A stretch of 64,000 nucleotides of DNA from Zobellia uliginosa. GTDB lineage: Bacteria > Bacteroidota > Bacteroidia > Flavobacteriales > Flavobacteriaceae. Positions 46,419 through 55,879 of the stretch are shown piece after piece. The first letter of the stretch is position 1. Each line of letters begins with the position of its first letter. The notes beneath the pieces are model-generated. The model was given only the letters and a program-made list of their open reading frames with translations. It did no database searches and was not told the DNA's origin. The DNA is taken from contig NZ_JAHKPY010000002.1 in assembly GCF_018860745.1 (NCBI RefSeq), positions 626,618 through 690,617 on the forward strand, in the 5' to 3' direction. The translations under genes and the position numbers were made by a program.

Positions 46419-48326
46419 TCATAAGGCGTTATCCATTATATCTTGAACGCATTCTGGATTTAGAAGCGTACTCGTATCGCCAAGGTTACTCGTGTCCTTA
46501 CTGGCAATTTTTCTTAGTATACGTCGCATGATTTTGCCGGAACGCGTTTTAGGTAAACCTGTCGTAAATTGAATTTTATCCAACTTGGAAATGGGTCCAA
46601 TCCGATCAGAAATCAACTGATTTATTTCTTTGCGAAGATTTTCGTGATTTCTACTTTCACCGGCGTCTTTTAAAGTAATGTAGCCGTACAGAGCACTGCC
46701 TTTAATATCATGAGGGAAACCAACAATTGCACTCTCTGAAATTGCGGGGTGCTCGTTTATAGCATCTTCGATTGGTGCAGTACCTAAATTATGACCTGAC
46801 ACAATTATAACATCATCTACACGGCCTGTTATCCTGTAATAGCCAACTTCGTCCCGTAAAGCACCATCACCGGTAAAATACATATTGTCATATGCGGAGA
46901 AATAGGTTTCTTTATAACGTTGATGATTGCCCCAAATAGTGCGGGCAATACTTGGCCAAGGAAATTTTATACATAAACGACCATCAACTTGATTACCTTT
47001 TAATTGCTTTCCTTCTTCATCCATTAAACAGGGTTGAATACCTATAAAGGGGAGTGTGGCATACGTTGGTTTTGTTGGTGTTACATAAGGAATAGGGGTA
47101 ATCATAATACCTCCGGTCTCAGTTTGCCACCATGAGTCTATAATAGGGCTTTTGCTCTTTCCAACATTGTCATTATACCAGTGCCAAGCCTCTTCATTTA
47201 TAGGTTCACCTACACTACCTAAGACTTTTAATGAAGAAAGGTCATATTTCTGTATTAATTCAACACCTTGCTTTGCCAAGGCACGAATTGCTGTTGGTGC
47301 GGTGTAAAATTGATTTACTTTGTGTTTATCTACAATGTCCCAAAAACGTCCAAAATCAGGATAGCTGGGTACACCCTCAAATAGAACGGTGGTAGCCCCA
47401 TTGGCCAGTGGTCCGTAAACTATGTAACTATGGCCTGTAATCCAACCAATATCAGCAGTACACCAATACACATCGTTCTCTTTGTACTGAAAGGCATTTT
47501 TAAAGGTATATGCGGTGTATACCATGTAGCCACCCGTAGTATGCACCATGCCTTTGGGTTTTCCTGTGGAGCCAGAGGTATATAGAATGAACAAAGGATC
47601 TTCTGCATTCATTATTTCTGCTTTACATTTATAAGAAGCTTTATCTAACAGGGGTTGAAGCCACTTATCCCTTCCTGCTTTCATAGTAATTTCAGAATTA
47701 ATTCGTTTTGCTACTAAAACAGTTTGCACACCTTTACAGCTTTTTAGGGCTTCATCTACAATACCTTTTAAATCTATGGTTTTAGAGCCTCGGTATGATC
47801 CGTCTGCGGTAATAACCATTTTGCAGTCGCTATCGTTAATTCTAGTTGCTAACGCTTTAGAAGAAAATCCCGCAAAAACTACGGAGTGAATAGCACCTAT
47901 TCTGGCACACGCTAAAAGAGAAATAGCCAACTCTGGTATCATGGGTACATAAATACATACTCTATCTCCTCTTTTTACACCCTGTTCCTTTAAAACATTT
48001 GCAAATTGGTTCACCCTTTTATGTAGTTGACCGTAAGTGATATGTTCCGCTTCCTCATTTGGGTCATTGGGTTCGAATAAAATAGCAGTTTGGTCAGATT
48101 TGGTGGTTAAATGTCTGTCAATACAATTCTCGGTAATATTTAACTGTGCACCTTCAAACCATTTGATTTCCGGTTTTTTAAAATCCCAATCTAGCACTTT
48201 GTCCCATTTTTTTCGCCATAAAAAATGTTCGCCTGCAATTTCCTCCCAAAAATTTTCTGGATCTCTAATTGATTTTCTGTAAACTTGATAATATTCTTCT
48301 AGGTGTTTAATATGATAATTACTCAT
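46419..48326 (-). CDS. acs: Acetyl-CoA synthetase
   Basis: A 635-residue AMP-forming acetyl-CoA synthetase that makes acetyl-CoA from acetate, ATP and CoA. All core motifs are present: YTSGSTGKPKGMVHTTGGY, SWWQTETGG, the TGD region, the RVDDVIIVSGHNLG hinge, and PKTRSGKIMRRILRK with the Lys that is commonly acetylated to switch the enzyme off. Length is normal (about 630-650). Genes upstream on the same strand encode a two-component system, an acetate symporter and a porin, so this is an acetate uptake and activation locus. It ends at a strong terminator. Confidence 0.95.
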   Translation of the reverse strand: MSNYHIKHLEEYYQVYRKSIRDPENFWEEIAGEHFLWRKKWDKVLDWDFKKPEIKWFEGAQLNITENCIDRHLTTKSDQTAILFEPNDPNEEAEHITYGQLHKRVNQFANVLKEQGVKRGDRVCIYVPMIPELAISLLACARIGAIHSVVFAGFSSKALATRINDSDCKMVITADGSYRGSKTIDLKGIVDEALKSCKGVQTVLVAKRINSEITMKAGRDKWLQPLLDKASYKCKAEIMNAEDPLFILYTSGSTGKPKGMVHTTGGYMVYTAYTFKNAFQYKENDVYWCTADIGWITGHSYIVYGPLANGATTVLFEGVPSYPDFGRFWDIVDKHKVNQFYTAPTAIRALAKQGVELIQKYDLSSLKVLGSVGEPINEEAWHWYNDNVGKSKSPIIDSWWQTETGGIMITPIPYVTPTKPTYATLPFIGIQPCLMDEEGKQLKGNQVDGRLCIKFPWPSIARTIWGNHQRYKETYFSAYDNMYFTGDGALRDEVGYYRITGRVDDVIIVSGHNLGTAPIEDAINEHPAISESAIVGFPHDIKGSALYGYITLKDAGESRNHENLRKEINQLISDRIGPISKLDKIQFTTGLPKTRSGKIMRRILRKIASKDTSNLGDTSTLLNPECVQDIMDNAL

Positions 48327-48739
48327 TACTTAATAGTTTATAATTCATTAATTCCCCAATATTTGGGTTTTACTTTGTTGCCATTGTATGTGCTTTTGTT
48401 GAAAATAATATGACTTATTTTTTCTATTATTTTCATTCTATATTGAATATACTTTTCATCTAATGACCTGTGGTATGGTAGGAAATCATAAAATCCTTTA
48501 CTTTAAAAACCAAACGAACACAAACCCACTCTAAAAAGATAAGAAGGGTTAAAAGGGTGTTTTTTAGTTTTGTTTAATTGAAACTTAGATATTAAGTAAC
48601 CACTCAATTCAAGCAGAAGCTTAAGTGTGGTTTGATAAATATGTTTTAAGTGATTTTCAGGATATAAAAGTCTCGGTAGAAGACAGGTCATAGAATTAAA
48701 GCCCATTGCTGCTTTCCGTTCTCATTACTAAAAAACTAA
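48327..48739. other. Non-coding gap upstream of acs
   Basis: About 410 AT-rich bases between acs and the small membrane protein gene. It should hold the acs promoter and leader on the minus strand. A short open frame at 48503-48706 lacks support. I see no clear operator or RNA. Confidence 0.4.
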
Positions 48740-48961
48740 TTATTTGGGGCTTTTAGCATTGAACAAACCAAACCAATTGGGGTTGAATACCTTAAGTTTA
48801 ATAAGTACCCAAAGAATTACAACAAAACAAATACCCATAGCTATAGACAGCGTAGGACTCGTTTCGGTCTGGCTTTCGAATTTAAATCTCAGATATAAGG
48901 TACCAATAATGTACGCAGTAATTATAATATCTGACGCCAACGGATTAATGCGAAATTTCAT
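48740..48961 (-). CDS. Small two-helix membrane protein
   Basis: A 73-residue protein with two hydrophobic segments (about 10-25 and 38-57) separated by a short polar loop (FKFESQTETSP). I do not know a family for it. It lies 70 bases after the response regulator on the same strand, so it may belong to the acetate regulatory unit. The open frame has a normal ATG and membrane-protein composition. Confidence 0.55.
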   Translation of the reverse strand: MKFRINPLASDIIITAYIIGTLYLRFKFESQTETSPTLSIAMGICFVVILWVLIKLKVFNPNWFGLFNAKSPK

Positions 48962-49030
48962 GTCTTTAAAATTTAATTAAACATAGTTTGCTTGCACACA
49001 AAACCAATTTAAAAAAGTCTTAAAAGACTG

Positions 49031-49396
49031 TTATTCCAACAGTTCCAATATTTCTGAAACTATTTTTTTTACTGAAAAAGGTTTTACTAAATATTTATCA
49101 GCTCCAAGTTTTAAACCCTTTTCAATATCTGAAGCTCTATTTTTTGCGGTTAGAAAAGCTATTTTTGTAGCCTCTAAACTCTTGTTGTTCTTTATTTGTT
49201 TTAAGGTTTGATAACCATCTACATTTGGCATCATGATATCCAGTAAAATAATGTCCGGAACATTGTTTTCAACAGTACTTAACACCTCACTGCCATCTCT
49301 TGCTATGAATACCTCAAACCCTTTTTTTTTAAAGGCATACTCTAGAGACATTACAATATTTGGCTCATCATCAACAATTAAAATTTTGTACTTCAT
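49031..49396 (-). CDS. Single-domain response regulator
   Basis: A 121-residue receiver domain with no output domain. Key residues are in place: Asp9-Asp10, phospho-acceptor Asp53 (LLDIMMPNVDG), Thr83 and Lys105. It lies 15 bases after the histidine kinase gene. In the CrbS/CrbR systems of Proteobacteria the partner regulator has a LuxR-type DNA-binding domain; here that part is absent, so it must act on another protein or pass the phosphate on. It is probably phosphorylated by the adjacent kinase. Confidence 0.9.
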   Translation of the reverse strand: MKYKILIVDDEPNIVMSLEYAFKKKGFEVFIARDGSEVLSTVENNVPDIILLDIMMPNVDGYQTLKQIKNNKSLEATKIAFLTAKNRASDIEKGLKLGADKYLVKPFSVKKIVSEILELLE

Positions 49397-49411
49397 AAAT
49401 CGTTCTACAAT

Positions 49412-52102
49412 TTAACTAATAGGCAGCGTAAAAACAAACTTTGCGCCGGTTTTTACAGTCTTGTCTACCCATATTCTTCCATTATGCTTTTCTATAATTT
49501 GTTTAGTGATAGCCAGTCCTAACCCGCTTCCTTGAGGTTTAATGGTATTTTGATGTTGAGATTGATAAAATTTGTCAAAAACATAGTCTATATCTTCTAC
49601 AGGAATACCTTTTCCATTATCCGCAACAAATATTTCAAGGACTTCATTCCCAAGCTTATAATCTATTTCAATATACCCGGATTGCGCTTCGCAAAACTTT
49701 ATAGCATTAGAAATTAGGTTAGTAAATACTTGTAGAATCCTATCCTCATCATAATCAATCTTAAAATTGCGTACATTTTTTGTTTGTATAACAATTCCTT
49801 TTTTAGCAGCTATATGCTTGGTGTTGGCAACTGCCTTTTTTATTGTTTCTTGAATATCAAGAGAACGAACATCTAGGCTGAGTCTTCCTGTTTCCAGTTT
49901 TTCAAAATCCAAGATGTTGTTAATGAGCCGTCCTAATCTATCCGAATCTTGAAGTATATTGGTAAGAAACTGTTTTTTAAGGGTTTTGGGCATATCATCA
50001 TCTTCATCCATCAGAAGTTCAGTTGCAGCCCTTATTCCGGTAATAGGCGTTTTTAGTTCATGGGCAACCGTATCTAAAAACTCATCCTTTTGTTTGTCCT
50101 TATTAACCAGTTCTTCATTTGCATCTTTCAATTGTGACGTAAGTTGAGATAGCTCATCAGATTTTTCAAGAAGCATTTTATTGCTCACGATGTTTTCTTT
50201 TGATTCCTCTAATATCCTAAGGACTTCAGGAAGGCTGATCTGTTCTTCCTTAACTACGCTGTCTATTAGTATTTTTGCGGAAGCACTACCAATGCTTCCG
50301 GTTAGAAGTTTTTCAGAAAAGTTTATAAGTCGCGCGTCCGCCAATTGTGTGTCTAACGGTAATTTATATTTTGTAAAAAAGAGCCGTAATGCCCTAGTGG
50401 CTTTTTTTTCTCCCAAAAATCGGATGAGCATATTCTTGATGTCCGCCACATATGCTTCTCCTTTCCAAACAAGCGCACTGTCCTGCAAGGCGGAAAAATT
50501 TTTACTGTCCACAAACATTTCTGCATAATTACGCTCTCTATAATTACCTTTTGAAACAAGTGAAAACACTAAATAAGCTAGCAGATTAAAAAAGATGCTC
50601 CAAAAAAAAGCGTGAGCAGGTGGACTCAAAAAGTCAATGCCGAATAAAGCATATGGCTTTAATGCTTCAATACCATAAAGGCCATGTTGGGTAAAATCAT
50701 CCGTACCACTGTAGGCGGCCAGAGTAAATGGAAGTACAAGGGTATAAACCGTAATAAAAAAACCGATTATAATACCAGTTATAGCTCCTTTTGATGAACC
50801 TCGATTCCAAAAAAGACCAATAAAAAAAGAAGGGGCAAGTTGACTAATAATGGTAAACGATATTAAACCTATGGCGTATAACGACAATTCTCTTGAGAAT
50901 GAAACATAAAAAAGATAGGCTATGATAATTATAGAAAAAATAGAAATACGGCGTATGTTCTTAATATATCTTTCATTTAGTTCTGTATGGCTTCTAATGA
51001 ATTTTTCCAAAAAGCCATATGGAATAATTAAGTTGTTGCTTACCATGGTTGATAAGGCTAAAGTTGACACCACAACCATAGATATTACCGCAGAAAACCC
51101 TCCTAGAAAAACCAAGGTAGCCAGAAAAGAATTCCCATGTTCCAGTGGTAGGTGTAAGGTGTAATATTCCGCATTTACATTGTCTCCAAAAGTTAACTTA
51201 CCGGCCCAAGCAATAAAAATCACAAAAACATTGAATGCTAAAAGATAGAGAGGAAACAACCAAATAGCTTTCTTTAAATACTTTTCCCTATTATTTTCCA
51301 AAACGGAAACCTGAAATTGACGGGGCAATAGAAAGATAGCCATGAAAGCCAGTGCAATTGTAAAAAACCAGTTAAAACCATCCTCTAGCCCAGAAAGGCT
51401 GGTCAGTTCCTTCATATTGCCCAAAGCGGACATCTGTTCGTAAATATCCACTGTTCCGTCAAACAAGTAGAACGTGGTGTATAATCCAACTACTAAAAAA
51501 AATACTAACTTCAATATAGATTCAAACGCTACCGATGCAATTATTCCGGTGTGTTTTTCAGACGCATCTGCATTTTGTGTTCCAAAGAAAGTTGCAAATA
51601 TGGCCAAGAGCAAGGCTACATAGAAGGTAGAGTCATGAAAAGTGTTACTTAAAATGTAGCTAGTGTTGTCAGACATTATTTCAAACGTTTCGGATACCGC
51701 TTTTAGCTGTAAAGAAATATAAGGTATGGTGCCAAAGAGGCAAACCACCGTAACTAGTGCACCTAAGAATCTATGGTTTCCATAACGTAGGGAAATGAAA
51801 TCCGCAATAGATGAAATTTTATTTTGATTAGAAATCCGTATAACTTTTCTAAGCACAAGAATCCATAAGGGAGCTGCTATAACAGGGCCTAAATAAATAG
51901 GTAAAAAATCAATTCCTGAGTTGGCGGCAATTCCAATACTGCCATAATAGGTCCAAGCAGAGCAATAGACAGCTAGAGATAGAGTGTATACATAGGGATT
52001 ATTTACCCATTTGCTTTTCTTTTTCTTTTCCGCCAGGTAAGCTATGAAGAAAAGTACCGCCAAATAAGTAATGATTATAACTATGATTACATAATTACTC
52101 AT
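49412..52102 (-). CDS. SSS-STAC sensor histidine kinase (CbrA/CrbS-like)
   Basis: An 896-residue hybrid of a sodium/solute symporter and a histidine kinase. Residues 1-about 515 form the 13-helix SSS domain (NPYVYTLSLAVYCSAWTYYGSIG, GGFSAVISMVVVSTLALSTMVSNN). A STAC linker follows (about 548-630), then a coiled region, the dimerisation helix with phospho-acceptor His681 (VAHELKTPITG), and the ATPase domain (DNGKGIP near 829, GSGLGLAITK). Such kinases sense uptake of a solute or its flux. Position next to actP and acs points to acetate. Its ATG overlaps the small membrane gene before it by 8 bases. The receiver at 49031 is the likely partner. Confidence 0.92.
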   Translation of the reverse strand: MSNYVIIVIIITYLAVLFFIAYLAEKKKKSKWVNNPYVYTLSLAVYCSAWTYYGSIGIAANSGIDFLPIYLGPVIAAPLWILVLRKVIRISNQNKISSIADFISLRYGNHRFLGALVTVVCLFGTIPYISLQLKAVSETFEIMSDNTSYILSNTFHDSTFYVALLLAIFATFFGTQNADASEKHTGIIASVAFESILKLVFFLVVGLYTTFYLFDGTVDIYEQMSALGNMKELTSLSGLEDGFNWFFTIALAFMAIFLLPRQFQVSVLENNREKYLKKAIWLFPLYLLAFNVFVIFIAWAGKLTFGDNVNAEYYTLHLPLEHGNSFLATLVFLGGFSAVISMVVVSTLALSTMVSNNLIIPYGFLEKFIRSHTELNERYIKNIRRISIFSIIIIAYLFYVSFSRELSLYAIGLISFTIISQLAPSFFIGLFWNRGSSKGAITGIIIGFFITVYTLVLPFTLAAYSGTDDFTQHGLYGIEALKPYALFGIDFLSPPAHAFFWSIFFNLLAYLVFSLVSKGNYRERNYAEMFVDSKNFSALQDSALVWKGEAYVADIKNMLIRFLGEKKATRALRLFFTKYKLPLDTQLADARLINFSEKLLTGSIGSASAKILIDSVVKEEQISLPEVLRILEESKENIVSNKMLLEKSDELSQLTSQLKDANEELVNKDKQKDEFLDTVAHELKTPITGIRAATELLMDEDDDMPKTLKKQFLTNILQDSDRLGRLINNILDFEKLETGRLSLDVRSLDIQETIKKAVANTKHIAAKKGIVIQTKNVRNFKIDYDEDRILQVFTNLISNAIKFCEAQSGYIEIDYKLGNEVLEIFVADNGKGIPVEDIDYVFDKFYQSQHQNTIKPQGSGLGLAITKQIIEKHNGRIWVDKTVKTGAKFVFTLPIS

Positions 52103-52289
52103 AATGTCGTTTTAAAACGATTCCTGAAATAATTATGGAAAGCAACCAAATTGAAAAAATAGAAAAGTAAAATGTAGGAACGCCTAGTATTGCCCCTTCA
52201 AAATTAAAAATTAGGACAAAAGGAATGTTGAACAGTAAGAACAAAGCAAAGGAAAGAACTATTAATTTTTGTTCGTGGCGTTTCTTCAT
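52095..52289 (-). CDS. Small membrane protein overlapping the SSS kinase gene
   Basis: A 64-residue protein with two hydrophobic helices (about 9-27 and 38-58) and a basic N-terminus (MKKRHEQK). It overlaps the start of the SSS-kinase gene by 8 bases, so it is translationally coupled to it. In position and form it resembles the short partner subunits encoded beside SSS transporters, and may be a partner of the kinase's transporter-like half. No family name is claimed. Confidence 0.68.
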   Translation of the reverse strand: MKKRHEQKLIVLSFALFLLFNIPFVLIFNFEGAILGVPTFYFSIFSIWLLSIIISGIVLKRHYE

Positions 52290-52363
52290 TTAGAATAAGT
52301 ATTGATGGTTGCAACTAATAGGTTTTACTAATTTATGAAATATAAAGCCTCTTTTCACTAATA

Positions 52364-52397
52364 AAATCAGCATCACCATATTTGGCAATGCTGATTT
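52364..52397 (-). terminator. Hairpin between actP and the kinase unit
   Basis: Ten-base arms AAATCAGCAT and ATGCTGATTT (52364-52373, 52388-52397) flank a 14-base loop. On the minus strand the following bases are AT-rich but lack a long U-run, so this may be a weak terminator or an attenuator that reduces kinase expression relative to actP. Confidence 0.5.
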
Positions 52398-52458
52398 AGC
52401 TAATTAAAATTGAAACAAATCTATAATTCCAAATAAAATGGAATAATGAGATACTTTA

Positions 52459-54225
52459 TTAATGATCGGAAGCTTCTCCTGCACCTGATGGTATTCTTAT
52501 ACTCTCTACCATTTCCTGTACGTTGATCGGAGGGGCCGGAGTCATTCTTGAAACTACCATAGAGATGACAATGTTTACACACATGGCAATGGTGCCGAAT
52601 CCTTCCGGTGATGTTCCAAACCACCAGTCTGCACTGGTGCCGCCGCCAAACATATCTAGTTTAAACTTCATCATATAGAAAAGCATTAGAACAATACCAA
52701 CTACCATACCTGAAATTGCACCTTGACTATTCATGCGTTTGTCAAATATTCCTAAGATTATTGCTGGGAAAAACGAAGCTGCGGCTAGTCCAAATGCCAA
52801 CGCAACGACCGCGGCTACGAACCCTGGGGGGTTTATTCCAAAGTATCCTGCAATTAAGATGGCTACAAATATTGAGATTCTTGCAGCAGTTAATTCTCCT
52901 TTGTCCGAGATGTCCGGCTTCAATTGTTTTTTGATTAAATCATGAGATATAGAAGTAGAGATTACCAAAAGCAACCCAGCAGCAGTAGATAGGGCAGCGG
53001 CAAGACCACCTGCAGCAACTAGTCCTATGACCCAGTTGGGAAGATTTGCTATTTCTGGATTAGCTAGTACCATAATATCACGATCCACATAAAGCTCGTT
53101 TTCGGCATCACTTGGGTTGGAAATCATCCGCTGACCGTGTGTTCCCCTGGCTTCAGTATAGATAGGTTTTTTATCAGCTAAAGCACTTCCGGCAACGTAT
53201 TGAATTTTGCCATCGCCATTTTTATCGGACCAAGCTATCAGACCTGTGTTTTCCCAGTTTCTGAACCATTCCGGAATTTCTTTGTACTCCTTATTACTTA
53301 CCGTTTCAATTAAATTCGTTCTGGAAAATACGGCAATTGCTGGAGCAGTAGTGTATAAAATAGCAATAAGTAATAAAGCATACCCTGCGGATTTACGGGC
53401 ATCTTTTACTTTGGGTACTGTAAAGAAACGTACAATTACGTGTGGCAGCCCAGCTGTTCCCGTCATAAGCGCTAAGGTAATAGCAAAAACATCCCATGTA
53501 CTTTTCGTACCGCTTGTGTACTCGTTAAAACCAAGTTCTGTGTGCAATTTATCTAATTTATCCAAAAGAAATTCTCCGCCTTCTACCGTACCTCCCATTC
53601 CTATTTGAGGAATAATATTTCCGGTCATTTGCAATGAGATAAAAAATGCTGGTACCATGAAAGCAAAAATCAGTACACAGTATTGTGCTACCTGAGTGTA
53701 TGTTATTCCCTTCATCCCCCCTAAAAGGGCAAACGTTAGAACAACCGTCATTCCAATGATTACACCTACATTAATATCAACCTGTAGAAATTGGGAAAAA
53801 ACAATACCTACACCTCTCATCTGACCTGCAACATAGGTAAACGAAACGATTAAAGCACAGATTACAGCAACCGTTCTTGCCGTGTTCGAGTAGTATCTGT
53901 CACCAATAAAATCTGGCACGGTAAATTTTCCGAACTTTCGTAAATATGGGGCTAGGAGTAGGGCCAATAGCACATATCCACCTGTCCAGCCCATAAGGTA
54001 AACGGACCCGTCGTAACCTGCAAAGGAAATAATACCCGCCATACTTATGAAAGATGCGGCACTCATCCAATCTGCTGCTGTGGCCATACCATTTGCCCAA
54101 GGGGAAACGCCACCACCTGCTACGTAAAATTCTTTAGTTGAGCCGGCTCTAGCCCAAATCGCTATTCCAAAATAAAGGGCAAAAGTAAGCCCAACTAGTA
54201 GCCATGTCCATGTTTGTACACTCAT
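52459..54225 (-). CDS. actP: Cation/acetate symporter (SSS family, ActP-like)
   Basis: A 588-residue sodium:solute symporter with about 13 membrane helices. The N-terminus GSTKEFYVAGGGVSPWANGMATAADWMSAASFIS is typical of ActP-type cation/acetate carriers. One soluble loop (about residues 320-385, with WSDKNGDGKIQY resembling an EF-hand-like DxNGDG motif) is longer than in E. coli ActP. It lies 28 bases after the DUF4212 gene, its usual partner, and on the way to acs, which supports acetate or a related short acid as substrate. Confidence 0.88.
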   Translation of the reverse strand: MSVQTWTWLLVGLTFALYFGIAIWARAGSTKEFYVAGGGVSPWANGMATAADWMSAASFISMAGIISFAGYDGSVYLMGWTGGYVLLALLLAPYLRKFGKFTVPDFIGDRYYSNTARTVAVICALIVSFTYVAGQMRGVGIVFSQFLQVDINVGVIIGMTVVLTFALLGGMKGITYTQVAQYCVLIFAFMVPAFFISLQMTGNIIPQIGMGGTVEGGEFLLDKLDKLHTELGFNEYTSGTKSTWDVFAITLALMTGTAGLPHVIVRFFTVPKVKDARKSAGYALLLIAILYTTAPAIAVFSRTNLIETVSNKEYKEIPEWFRNWENTGLIAWSDKNGDGKIQYVAGSALADKKPIYTEARGTHGQRMISNPSDAENELYVDRDIMVLANPEIANLPNWVIGLVAAGGLAAALSTAAGLLLVISTSISHDLIKKQLKPDISDKGELTAARISIFVAILIAGYFGINPPGFVAAVVALAFGLAAASFFPAIILGIFDKRMNSQGAISGMVVGIVLMLFYMMKFKLDMFGGGTSADWWFGTSPEGFGTIAMCVNIVISMVVSRMTPAPPINVQEMVESIRIPSGAGEASDH

Positions 54226-54252
54226 AATGTTCTATTTAAGGTTTGGTTATGG

Positions 54253-54513
54253 TTAATCATCAAAACCGTATTTTTTATCTAATTTGTTCATTAATCTTAC
54301 GTAGACGAAAATCAGCACAACGAATACATAGATAGATCCTTGTTGCGCAAACCAGAAGCCCAGTTTAAAGCCGCCAAGTCTGATCTCGTTTAACTCTTCT
54401 CTAAATAATATTCCACATCCAAAGGATACAACAAACCATATGACAAGTAGTACAATTAAATACTTGAGGTTCTCTTTCCAATAGGCCGTGGCTTTTTCTT
54501 GTTTTTCAGACAT
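54253..54513 (-). CDS. DUF4212 symporter-associated small subunit
   Basis: An 86-residue two-helix membrane protein (helices about 17-35 and 50-72; YWKENLKYLIVLLVIWFVVSFGCGIL, then FWFAQQGSIYVFVVLIFVYV in part). The YWKxNLK start and GFWFAQQGSIYVF motif identify the DUF4212 family, encoded just before SSS transporters. It probably forms a complex with the symporter 28 bases downstream. Confidence 0.9.
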   Translation of the reverse strand: MSEKQEKATAYWKENLKYLIVLLVIWFVVSFGCGILFREELNEIRLGGFKLGFWFAQQGSIYVFVVLIFVYVRLMNKLDKKYGFDD

Positions 54514-54523
54514 AATTGTGTTT

Positions 54524-55771
54524 TTATAAATAAATCATTGCTTGAAGTGATATGATATTTGAGTCAAAAGCACCGAATTTCTGGTTCTTATACTCTAAGG
54601 TCAATTTTGAATTGTGGCCGCTCATATATGCGTTAACCCCAATACCCAGGGTATTTCTATTATCATCTACGGCATCATATGTATGGGTGCCATAACTTAA
54701 ATAGGGTTGATATCTAGTCTTGGTGACATCACCTTTAAAAACATAACCTACATGACCGTACATCATATTTCCAGTACCATATGCGCTAAACAAGTAATCC
54801 TTTCCATAATCACTAGATTGAAAAACAGCGTAAGCAGTTAATGCACTACCATCTTCACCTATTGGCGTGTCATAAAAAGCATCTACGGCAAAAATTGAAA
54901 CATTTTCACCGTCTAGTGTGGGGGCAATATCAGAACCTGTATTGATTACAGCTCCTTTTGGGTGTAAAAAGAACCCGGCTCCAACATTGAAGATTTTTTT
55001 CCCTCCTAGGTAAGAACCCACCTTGTAAGGTAAAAAATTAGATTCCTCATCAAGAAAATGATAGTCAAAATACCCTGCATACGTTTTACCGGCATCTTTA
55101 GAGCCTAGTAAAGCGCGACCATTGTATACGGCATCTCCGCCAGCTTCGGCAACACGACTATCTAAAGTTGTTGTTGCGGCGTCATTTATGGCTAAACGAT
55201 ATTGAAGTCTATCAAATTTACCTTTTACAAAAATCCCTAAATGACGGGCAAATTGATCAGAAAGACCAATGGTGGCCCAGGACTGCCGGTTGTTGTCTAA
55301 CGTCATCATATTTAAGGTACTTTGATTGTTTAACCTTGAAATACCGTTAAAATAATGAAGACCACCACCCACGGTATGGTTAACTCCCAAGTTGTACTGA
55401 GCCCAAACGCCGTGAAAGAATATTTGGGACCCATCTCCTTTACCCGTGGGACTTAATGTTGAGCTGTTTAAGCTATTGAGGCCAAAATGAGTTAGGATTA
55501 GAAAGTCCTTATTAATTTGGGCAAACATTAGAATACGTGCTCTTCTTAAATTAAAATTTAATGGGCTGTTCTCATTTCCATTACCATCAAAAGTTTCATC
55601 TAAACTATAATTAGCTTGTACCTGCGCCCAAGAAATAACTCTCAGATACTTTGAGCCATCTTCATTAAATTTAAGTTTTAAACCTCCGGTATAATCAGGC
55701 GATCCTTGGGCAATCATAAATTGGGAGGACAATAAAAAAAGTCCAATCAGTAATAGAGTTTGTTTACTCAT
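54524..55771 (-). CDS. Porin-like outer-membrane barrel of the acetate locus
   Basis: A 415-residue outer-membrane protein with a signal peptide (LLLIGLFLLSSQFMIAQG). The rest shows regular amphipathic strands with YLRVISWAQVQANYS and FNLRRARILMFAQINKDFLILTHFG, and it ends in QAMIYL, as porins do. It is the first gene of the transport part of the locus, 10 bases before the DUF4212 gene, so it probably lets acetate or other small acids across the outer membrane. Family naming beyond a porin is uncertain. Confidence 0.78.
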   Translation of the reverse strand: MSKQTLLLIGLFLLSSQFMIAQGSPDYTGGLKLKFNEDGSKYLRVISWAQVQANYSLDETFDGNGNENSPLNFNLRRARILMFAQINKDFLILTHFGLNSLNSSTLSPTGKGDGSQIFFHGVWAQYNLGVNHTVGGGLHYFNGISRLNNQSTLNMMTLDNNRQSWATIGLSDQFARHLGIFVKGKFDRLQYRLAINDAATTTLDSRVAEAGGDAVYNGRALLGSKDAGKTYAGYFDYHFLDEESNFLPYKVGSYLGGKKIFNVGAGFFLHPKGAVINTGSDIAPTLDGENVSIFAVDAFYDTPIGEDGSALTAYAVFQSSDYGKDYLFSAYGTGNMMYGHVGYVFKGDVTKTRYQPYLSYGTHTYDAVDDNRNTLGIGVNAYMSGHNSKLTLEYKNQKFGAFDSNIISLQAMIYL

Positions 55772-55828
55772 GATTAAAGAGGTTTAGTTAGTGAACAATT
55801 GATTTTGTGTGCACCGCTAAACTCTTAA

Positions 55829-55848
55829 AAACAATTTGTTAATTGTTT
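55829..55848. repeat. AT-rich inverted repeat between the porin and zinc-ribbon genes
   Basis: Eight-base arms AAACAATT and AATTGTTT flank a TGTT loop. It lies 58 bases before the porin ATG and 31 bases after the stop of the zinc-ribbon gene, and on the minus strand it is followed by TTTTTAAG. It may be a weak terminator of the zinc-ribbon gene or an operator for the porin operon. A second, looser repeat (TATCAAT...ATTGATA) lies at 55848-55876. Confidence 0.4.
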
Positions 55849-55879
55849 ATCAATATATTTTTATGTTAAATTGATATAG

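Noticed and set aside
48503-48706. A 67-codon minus-strand frame in the acs upstream gap
   Set aside because: No hydrophobic or conserved pattern, and it lies where a promoter and leader are expected.
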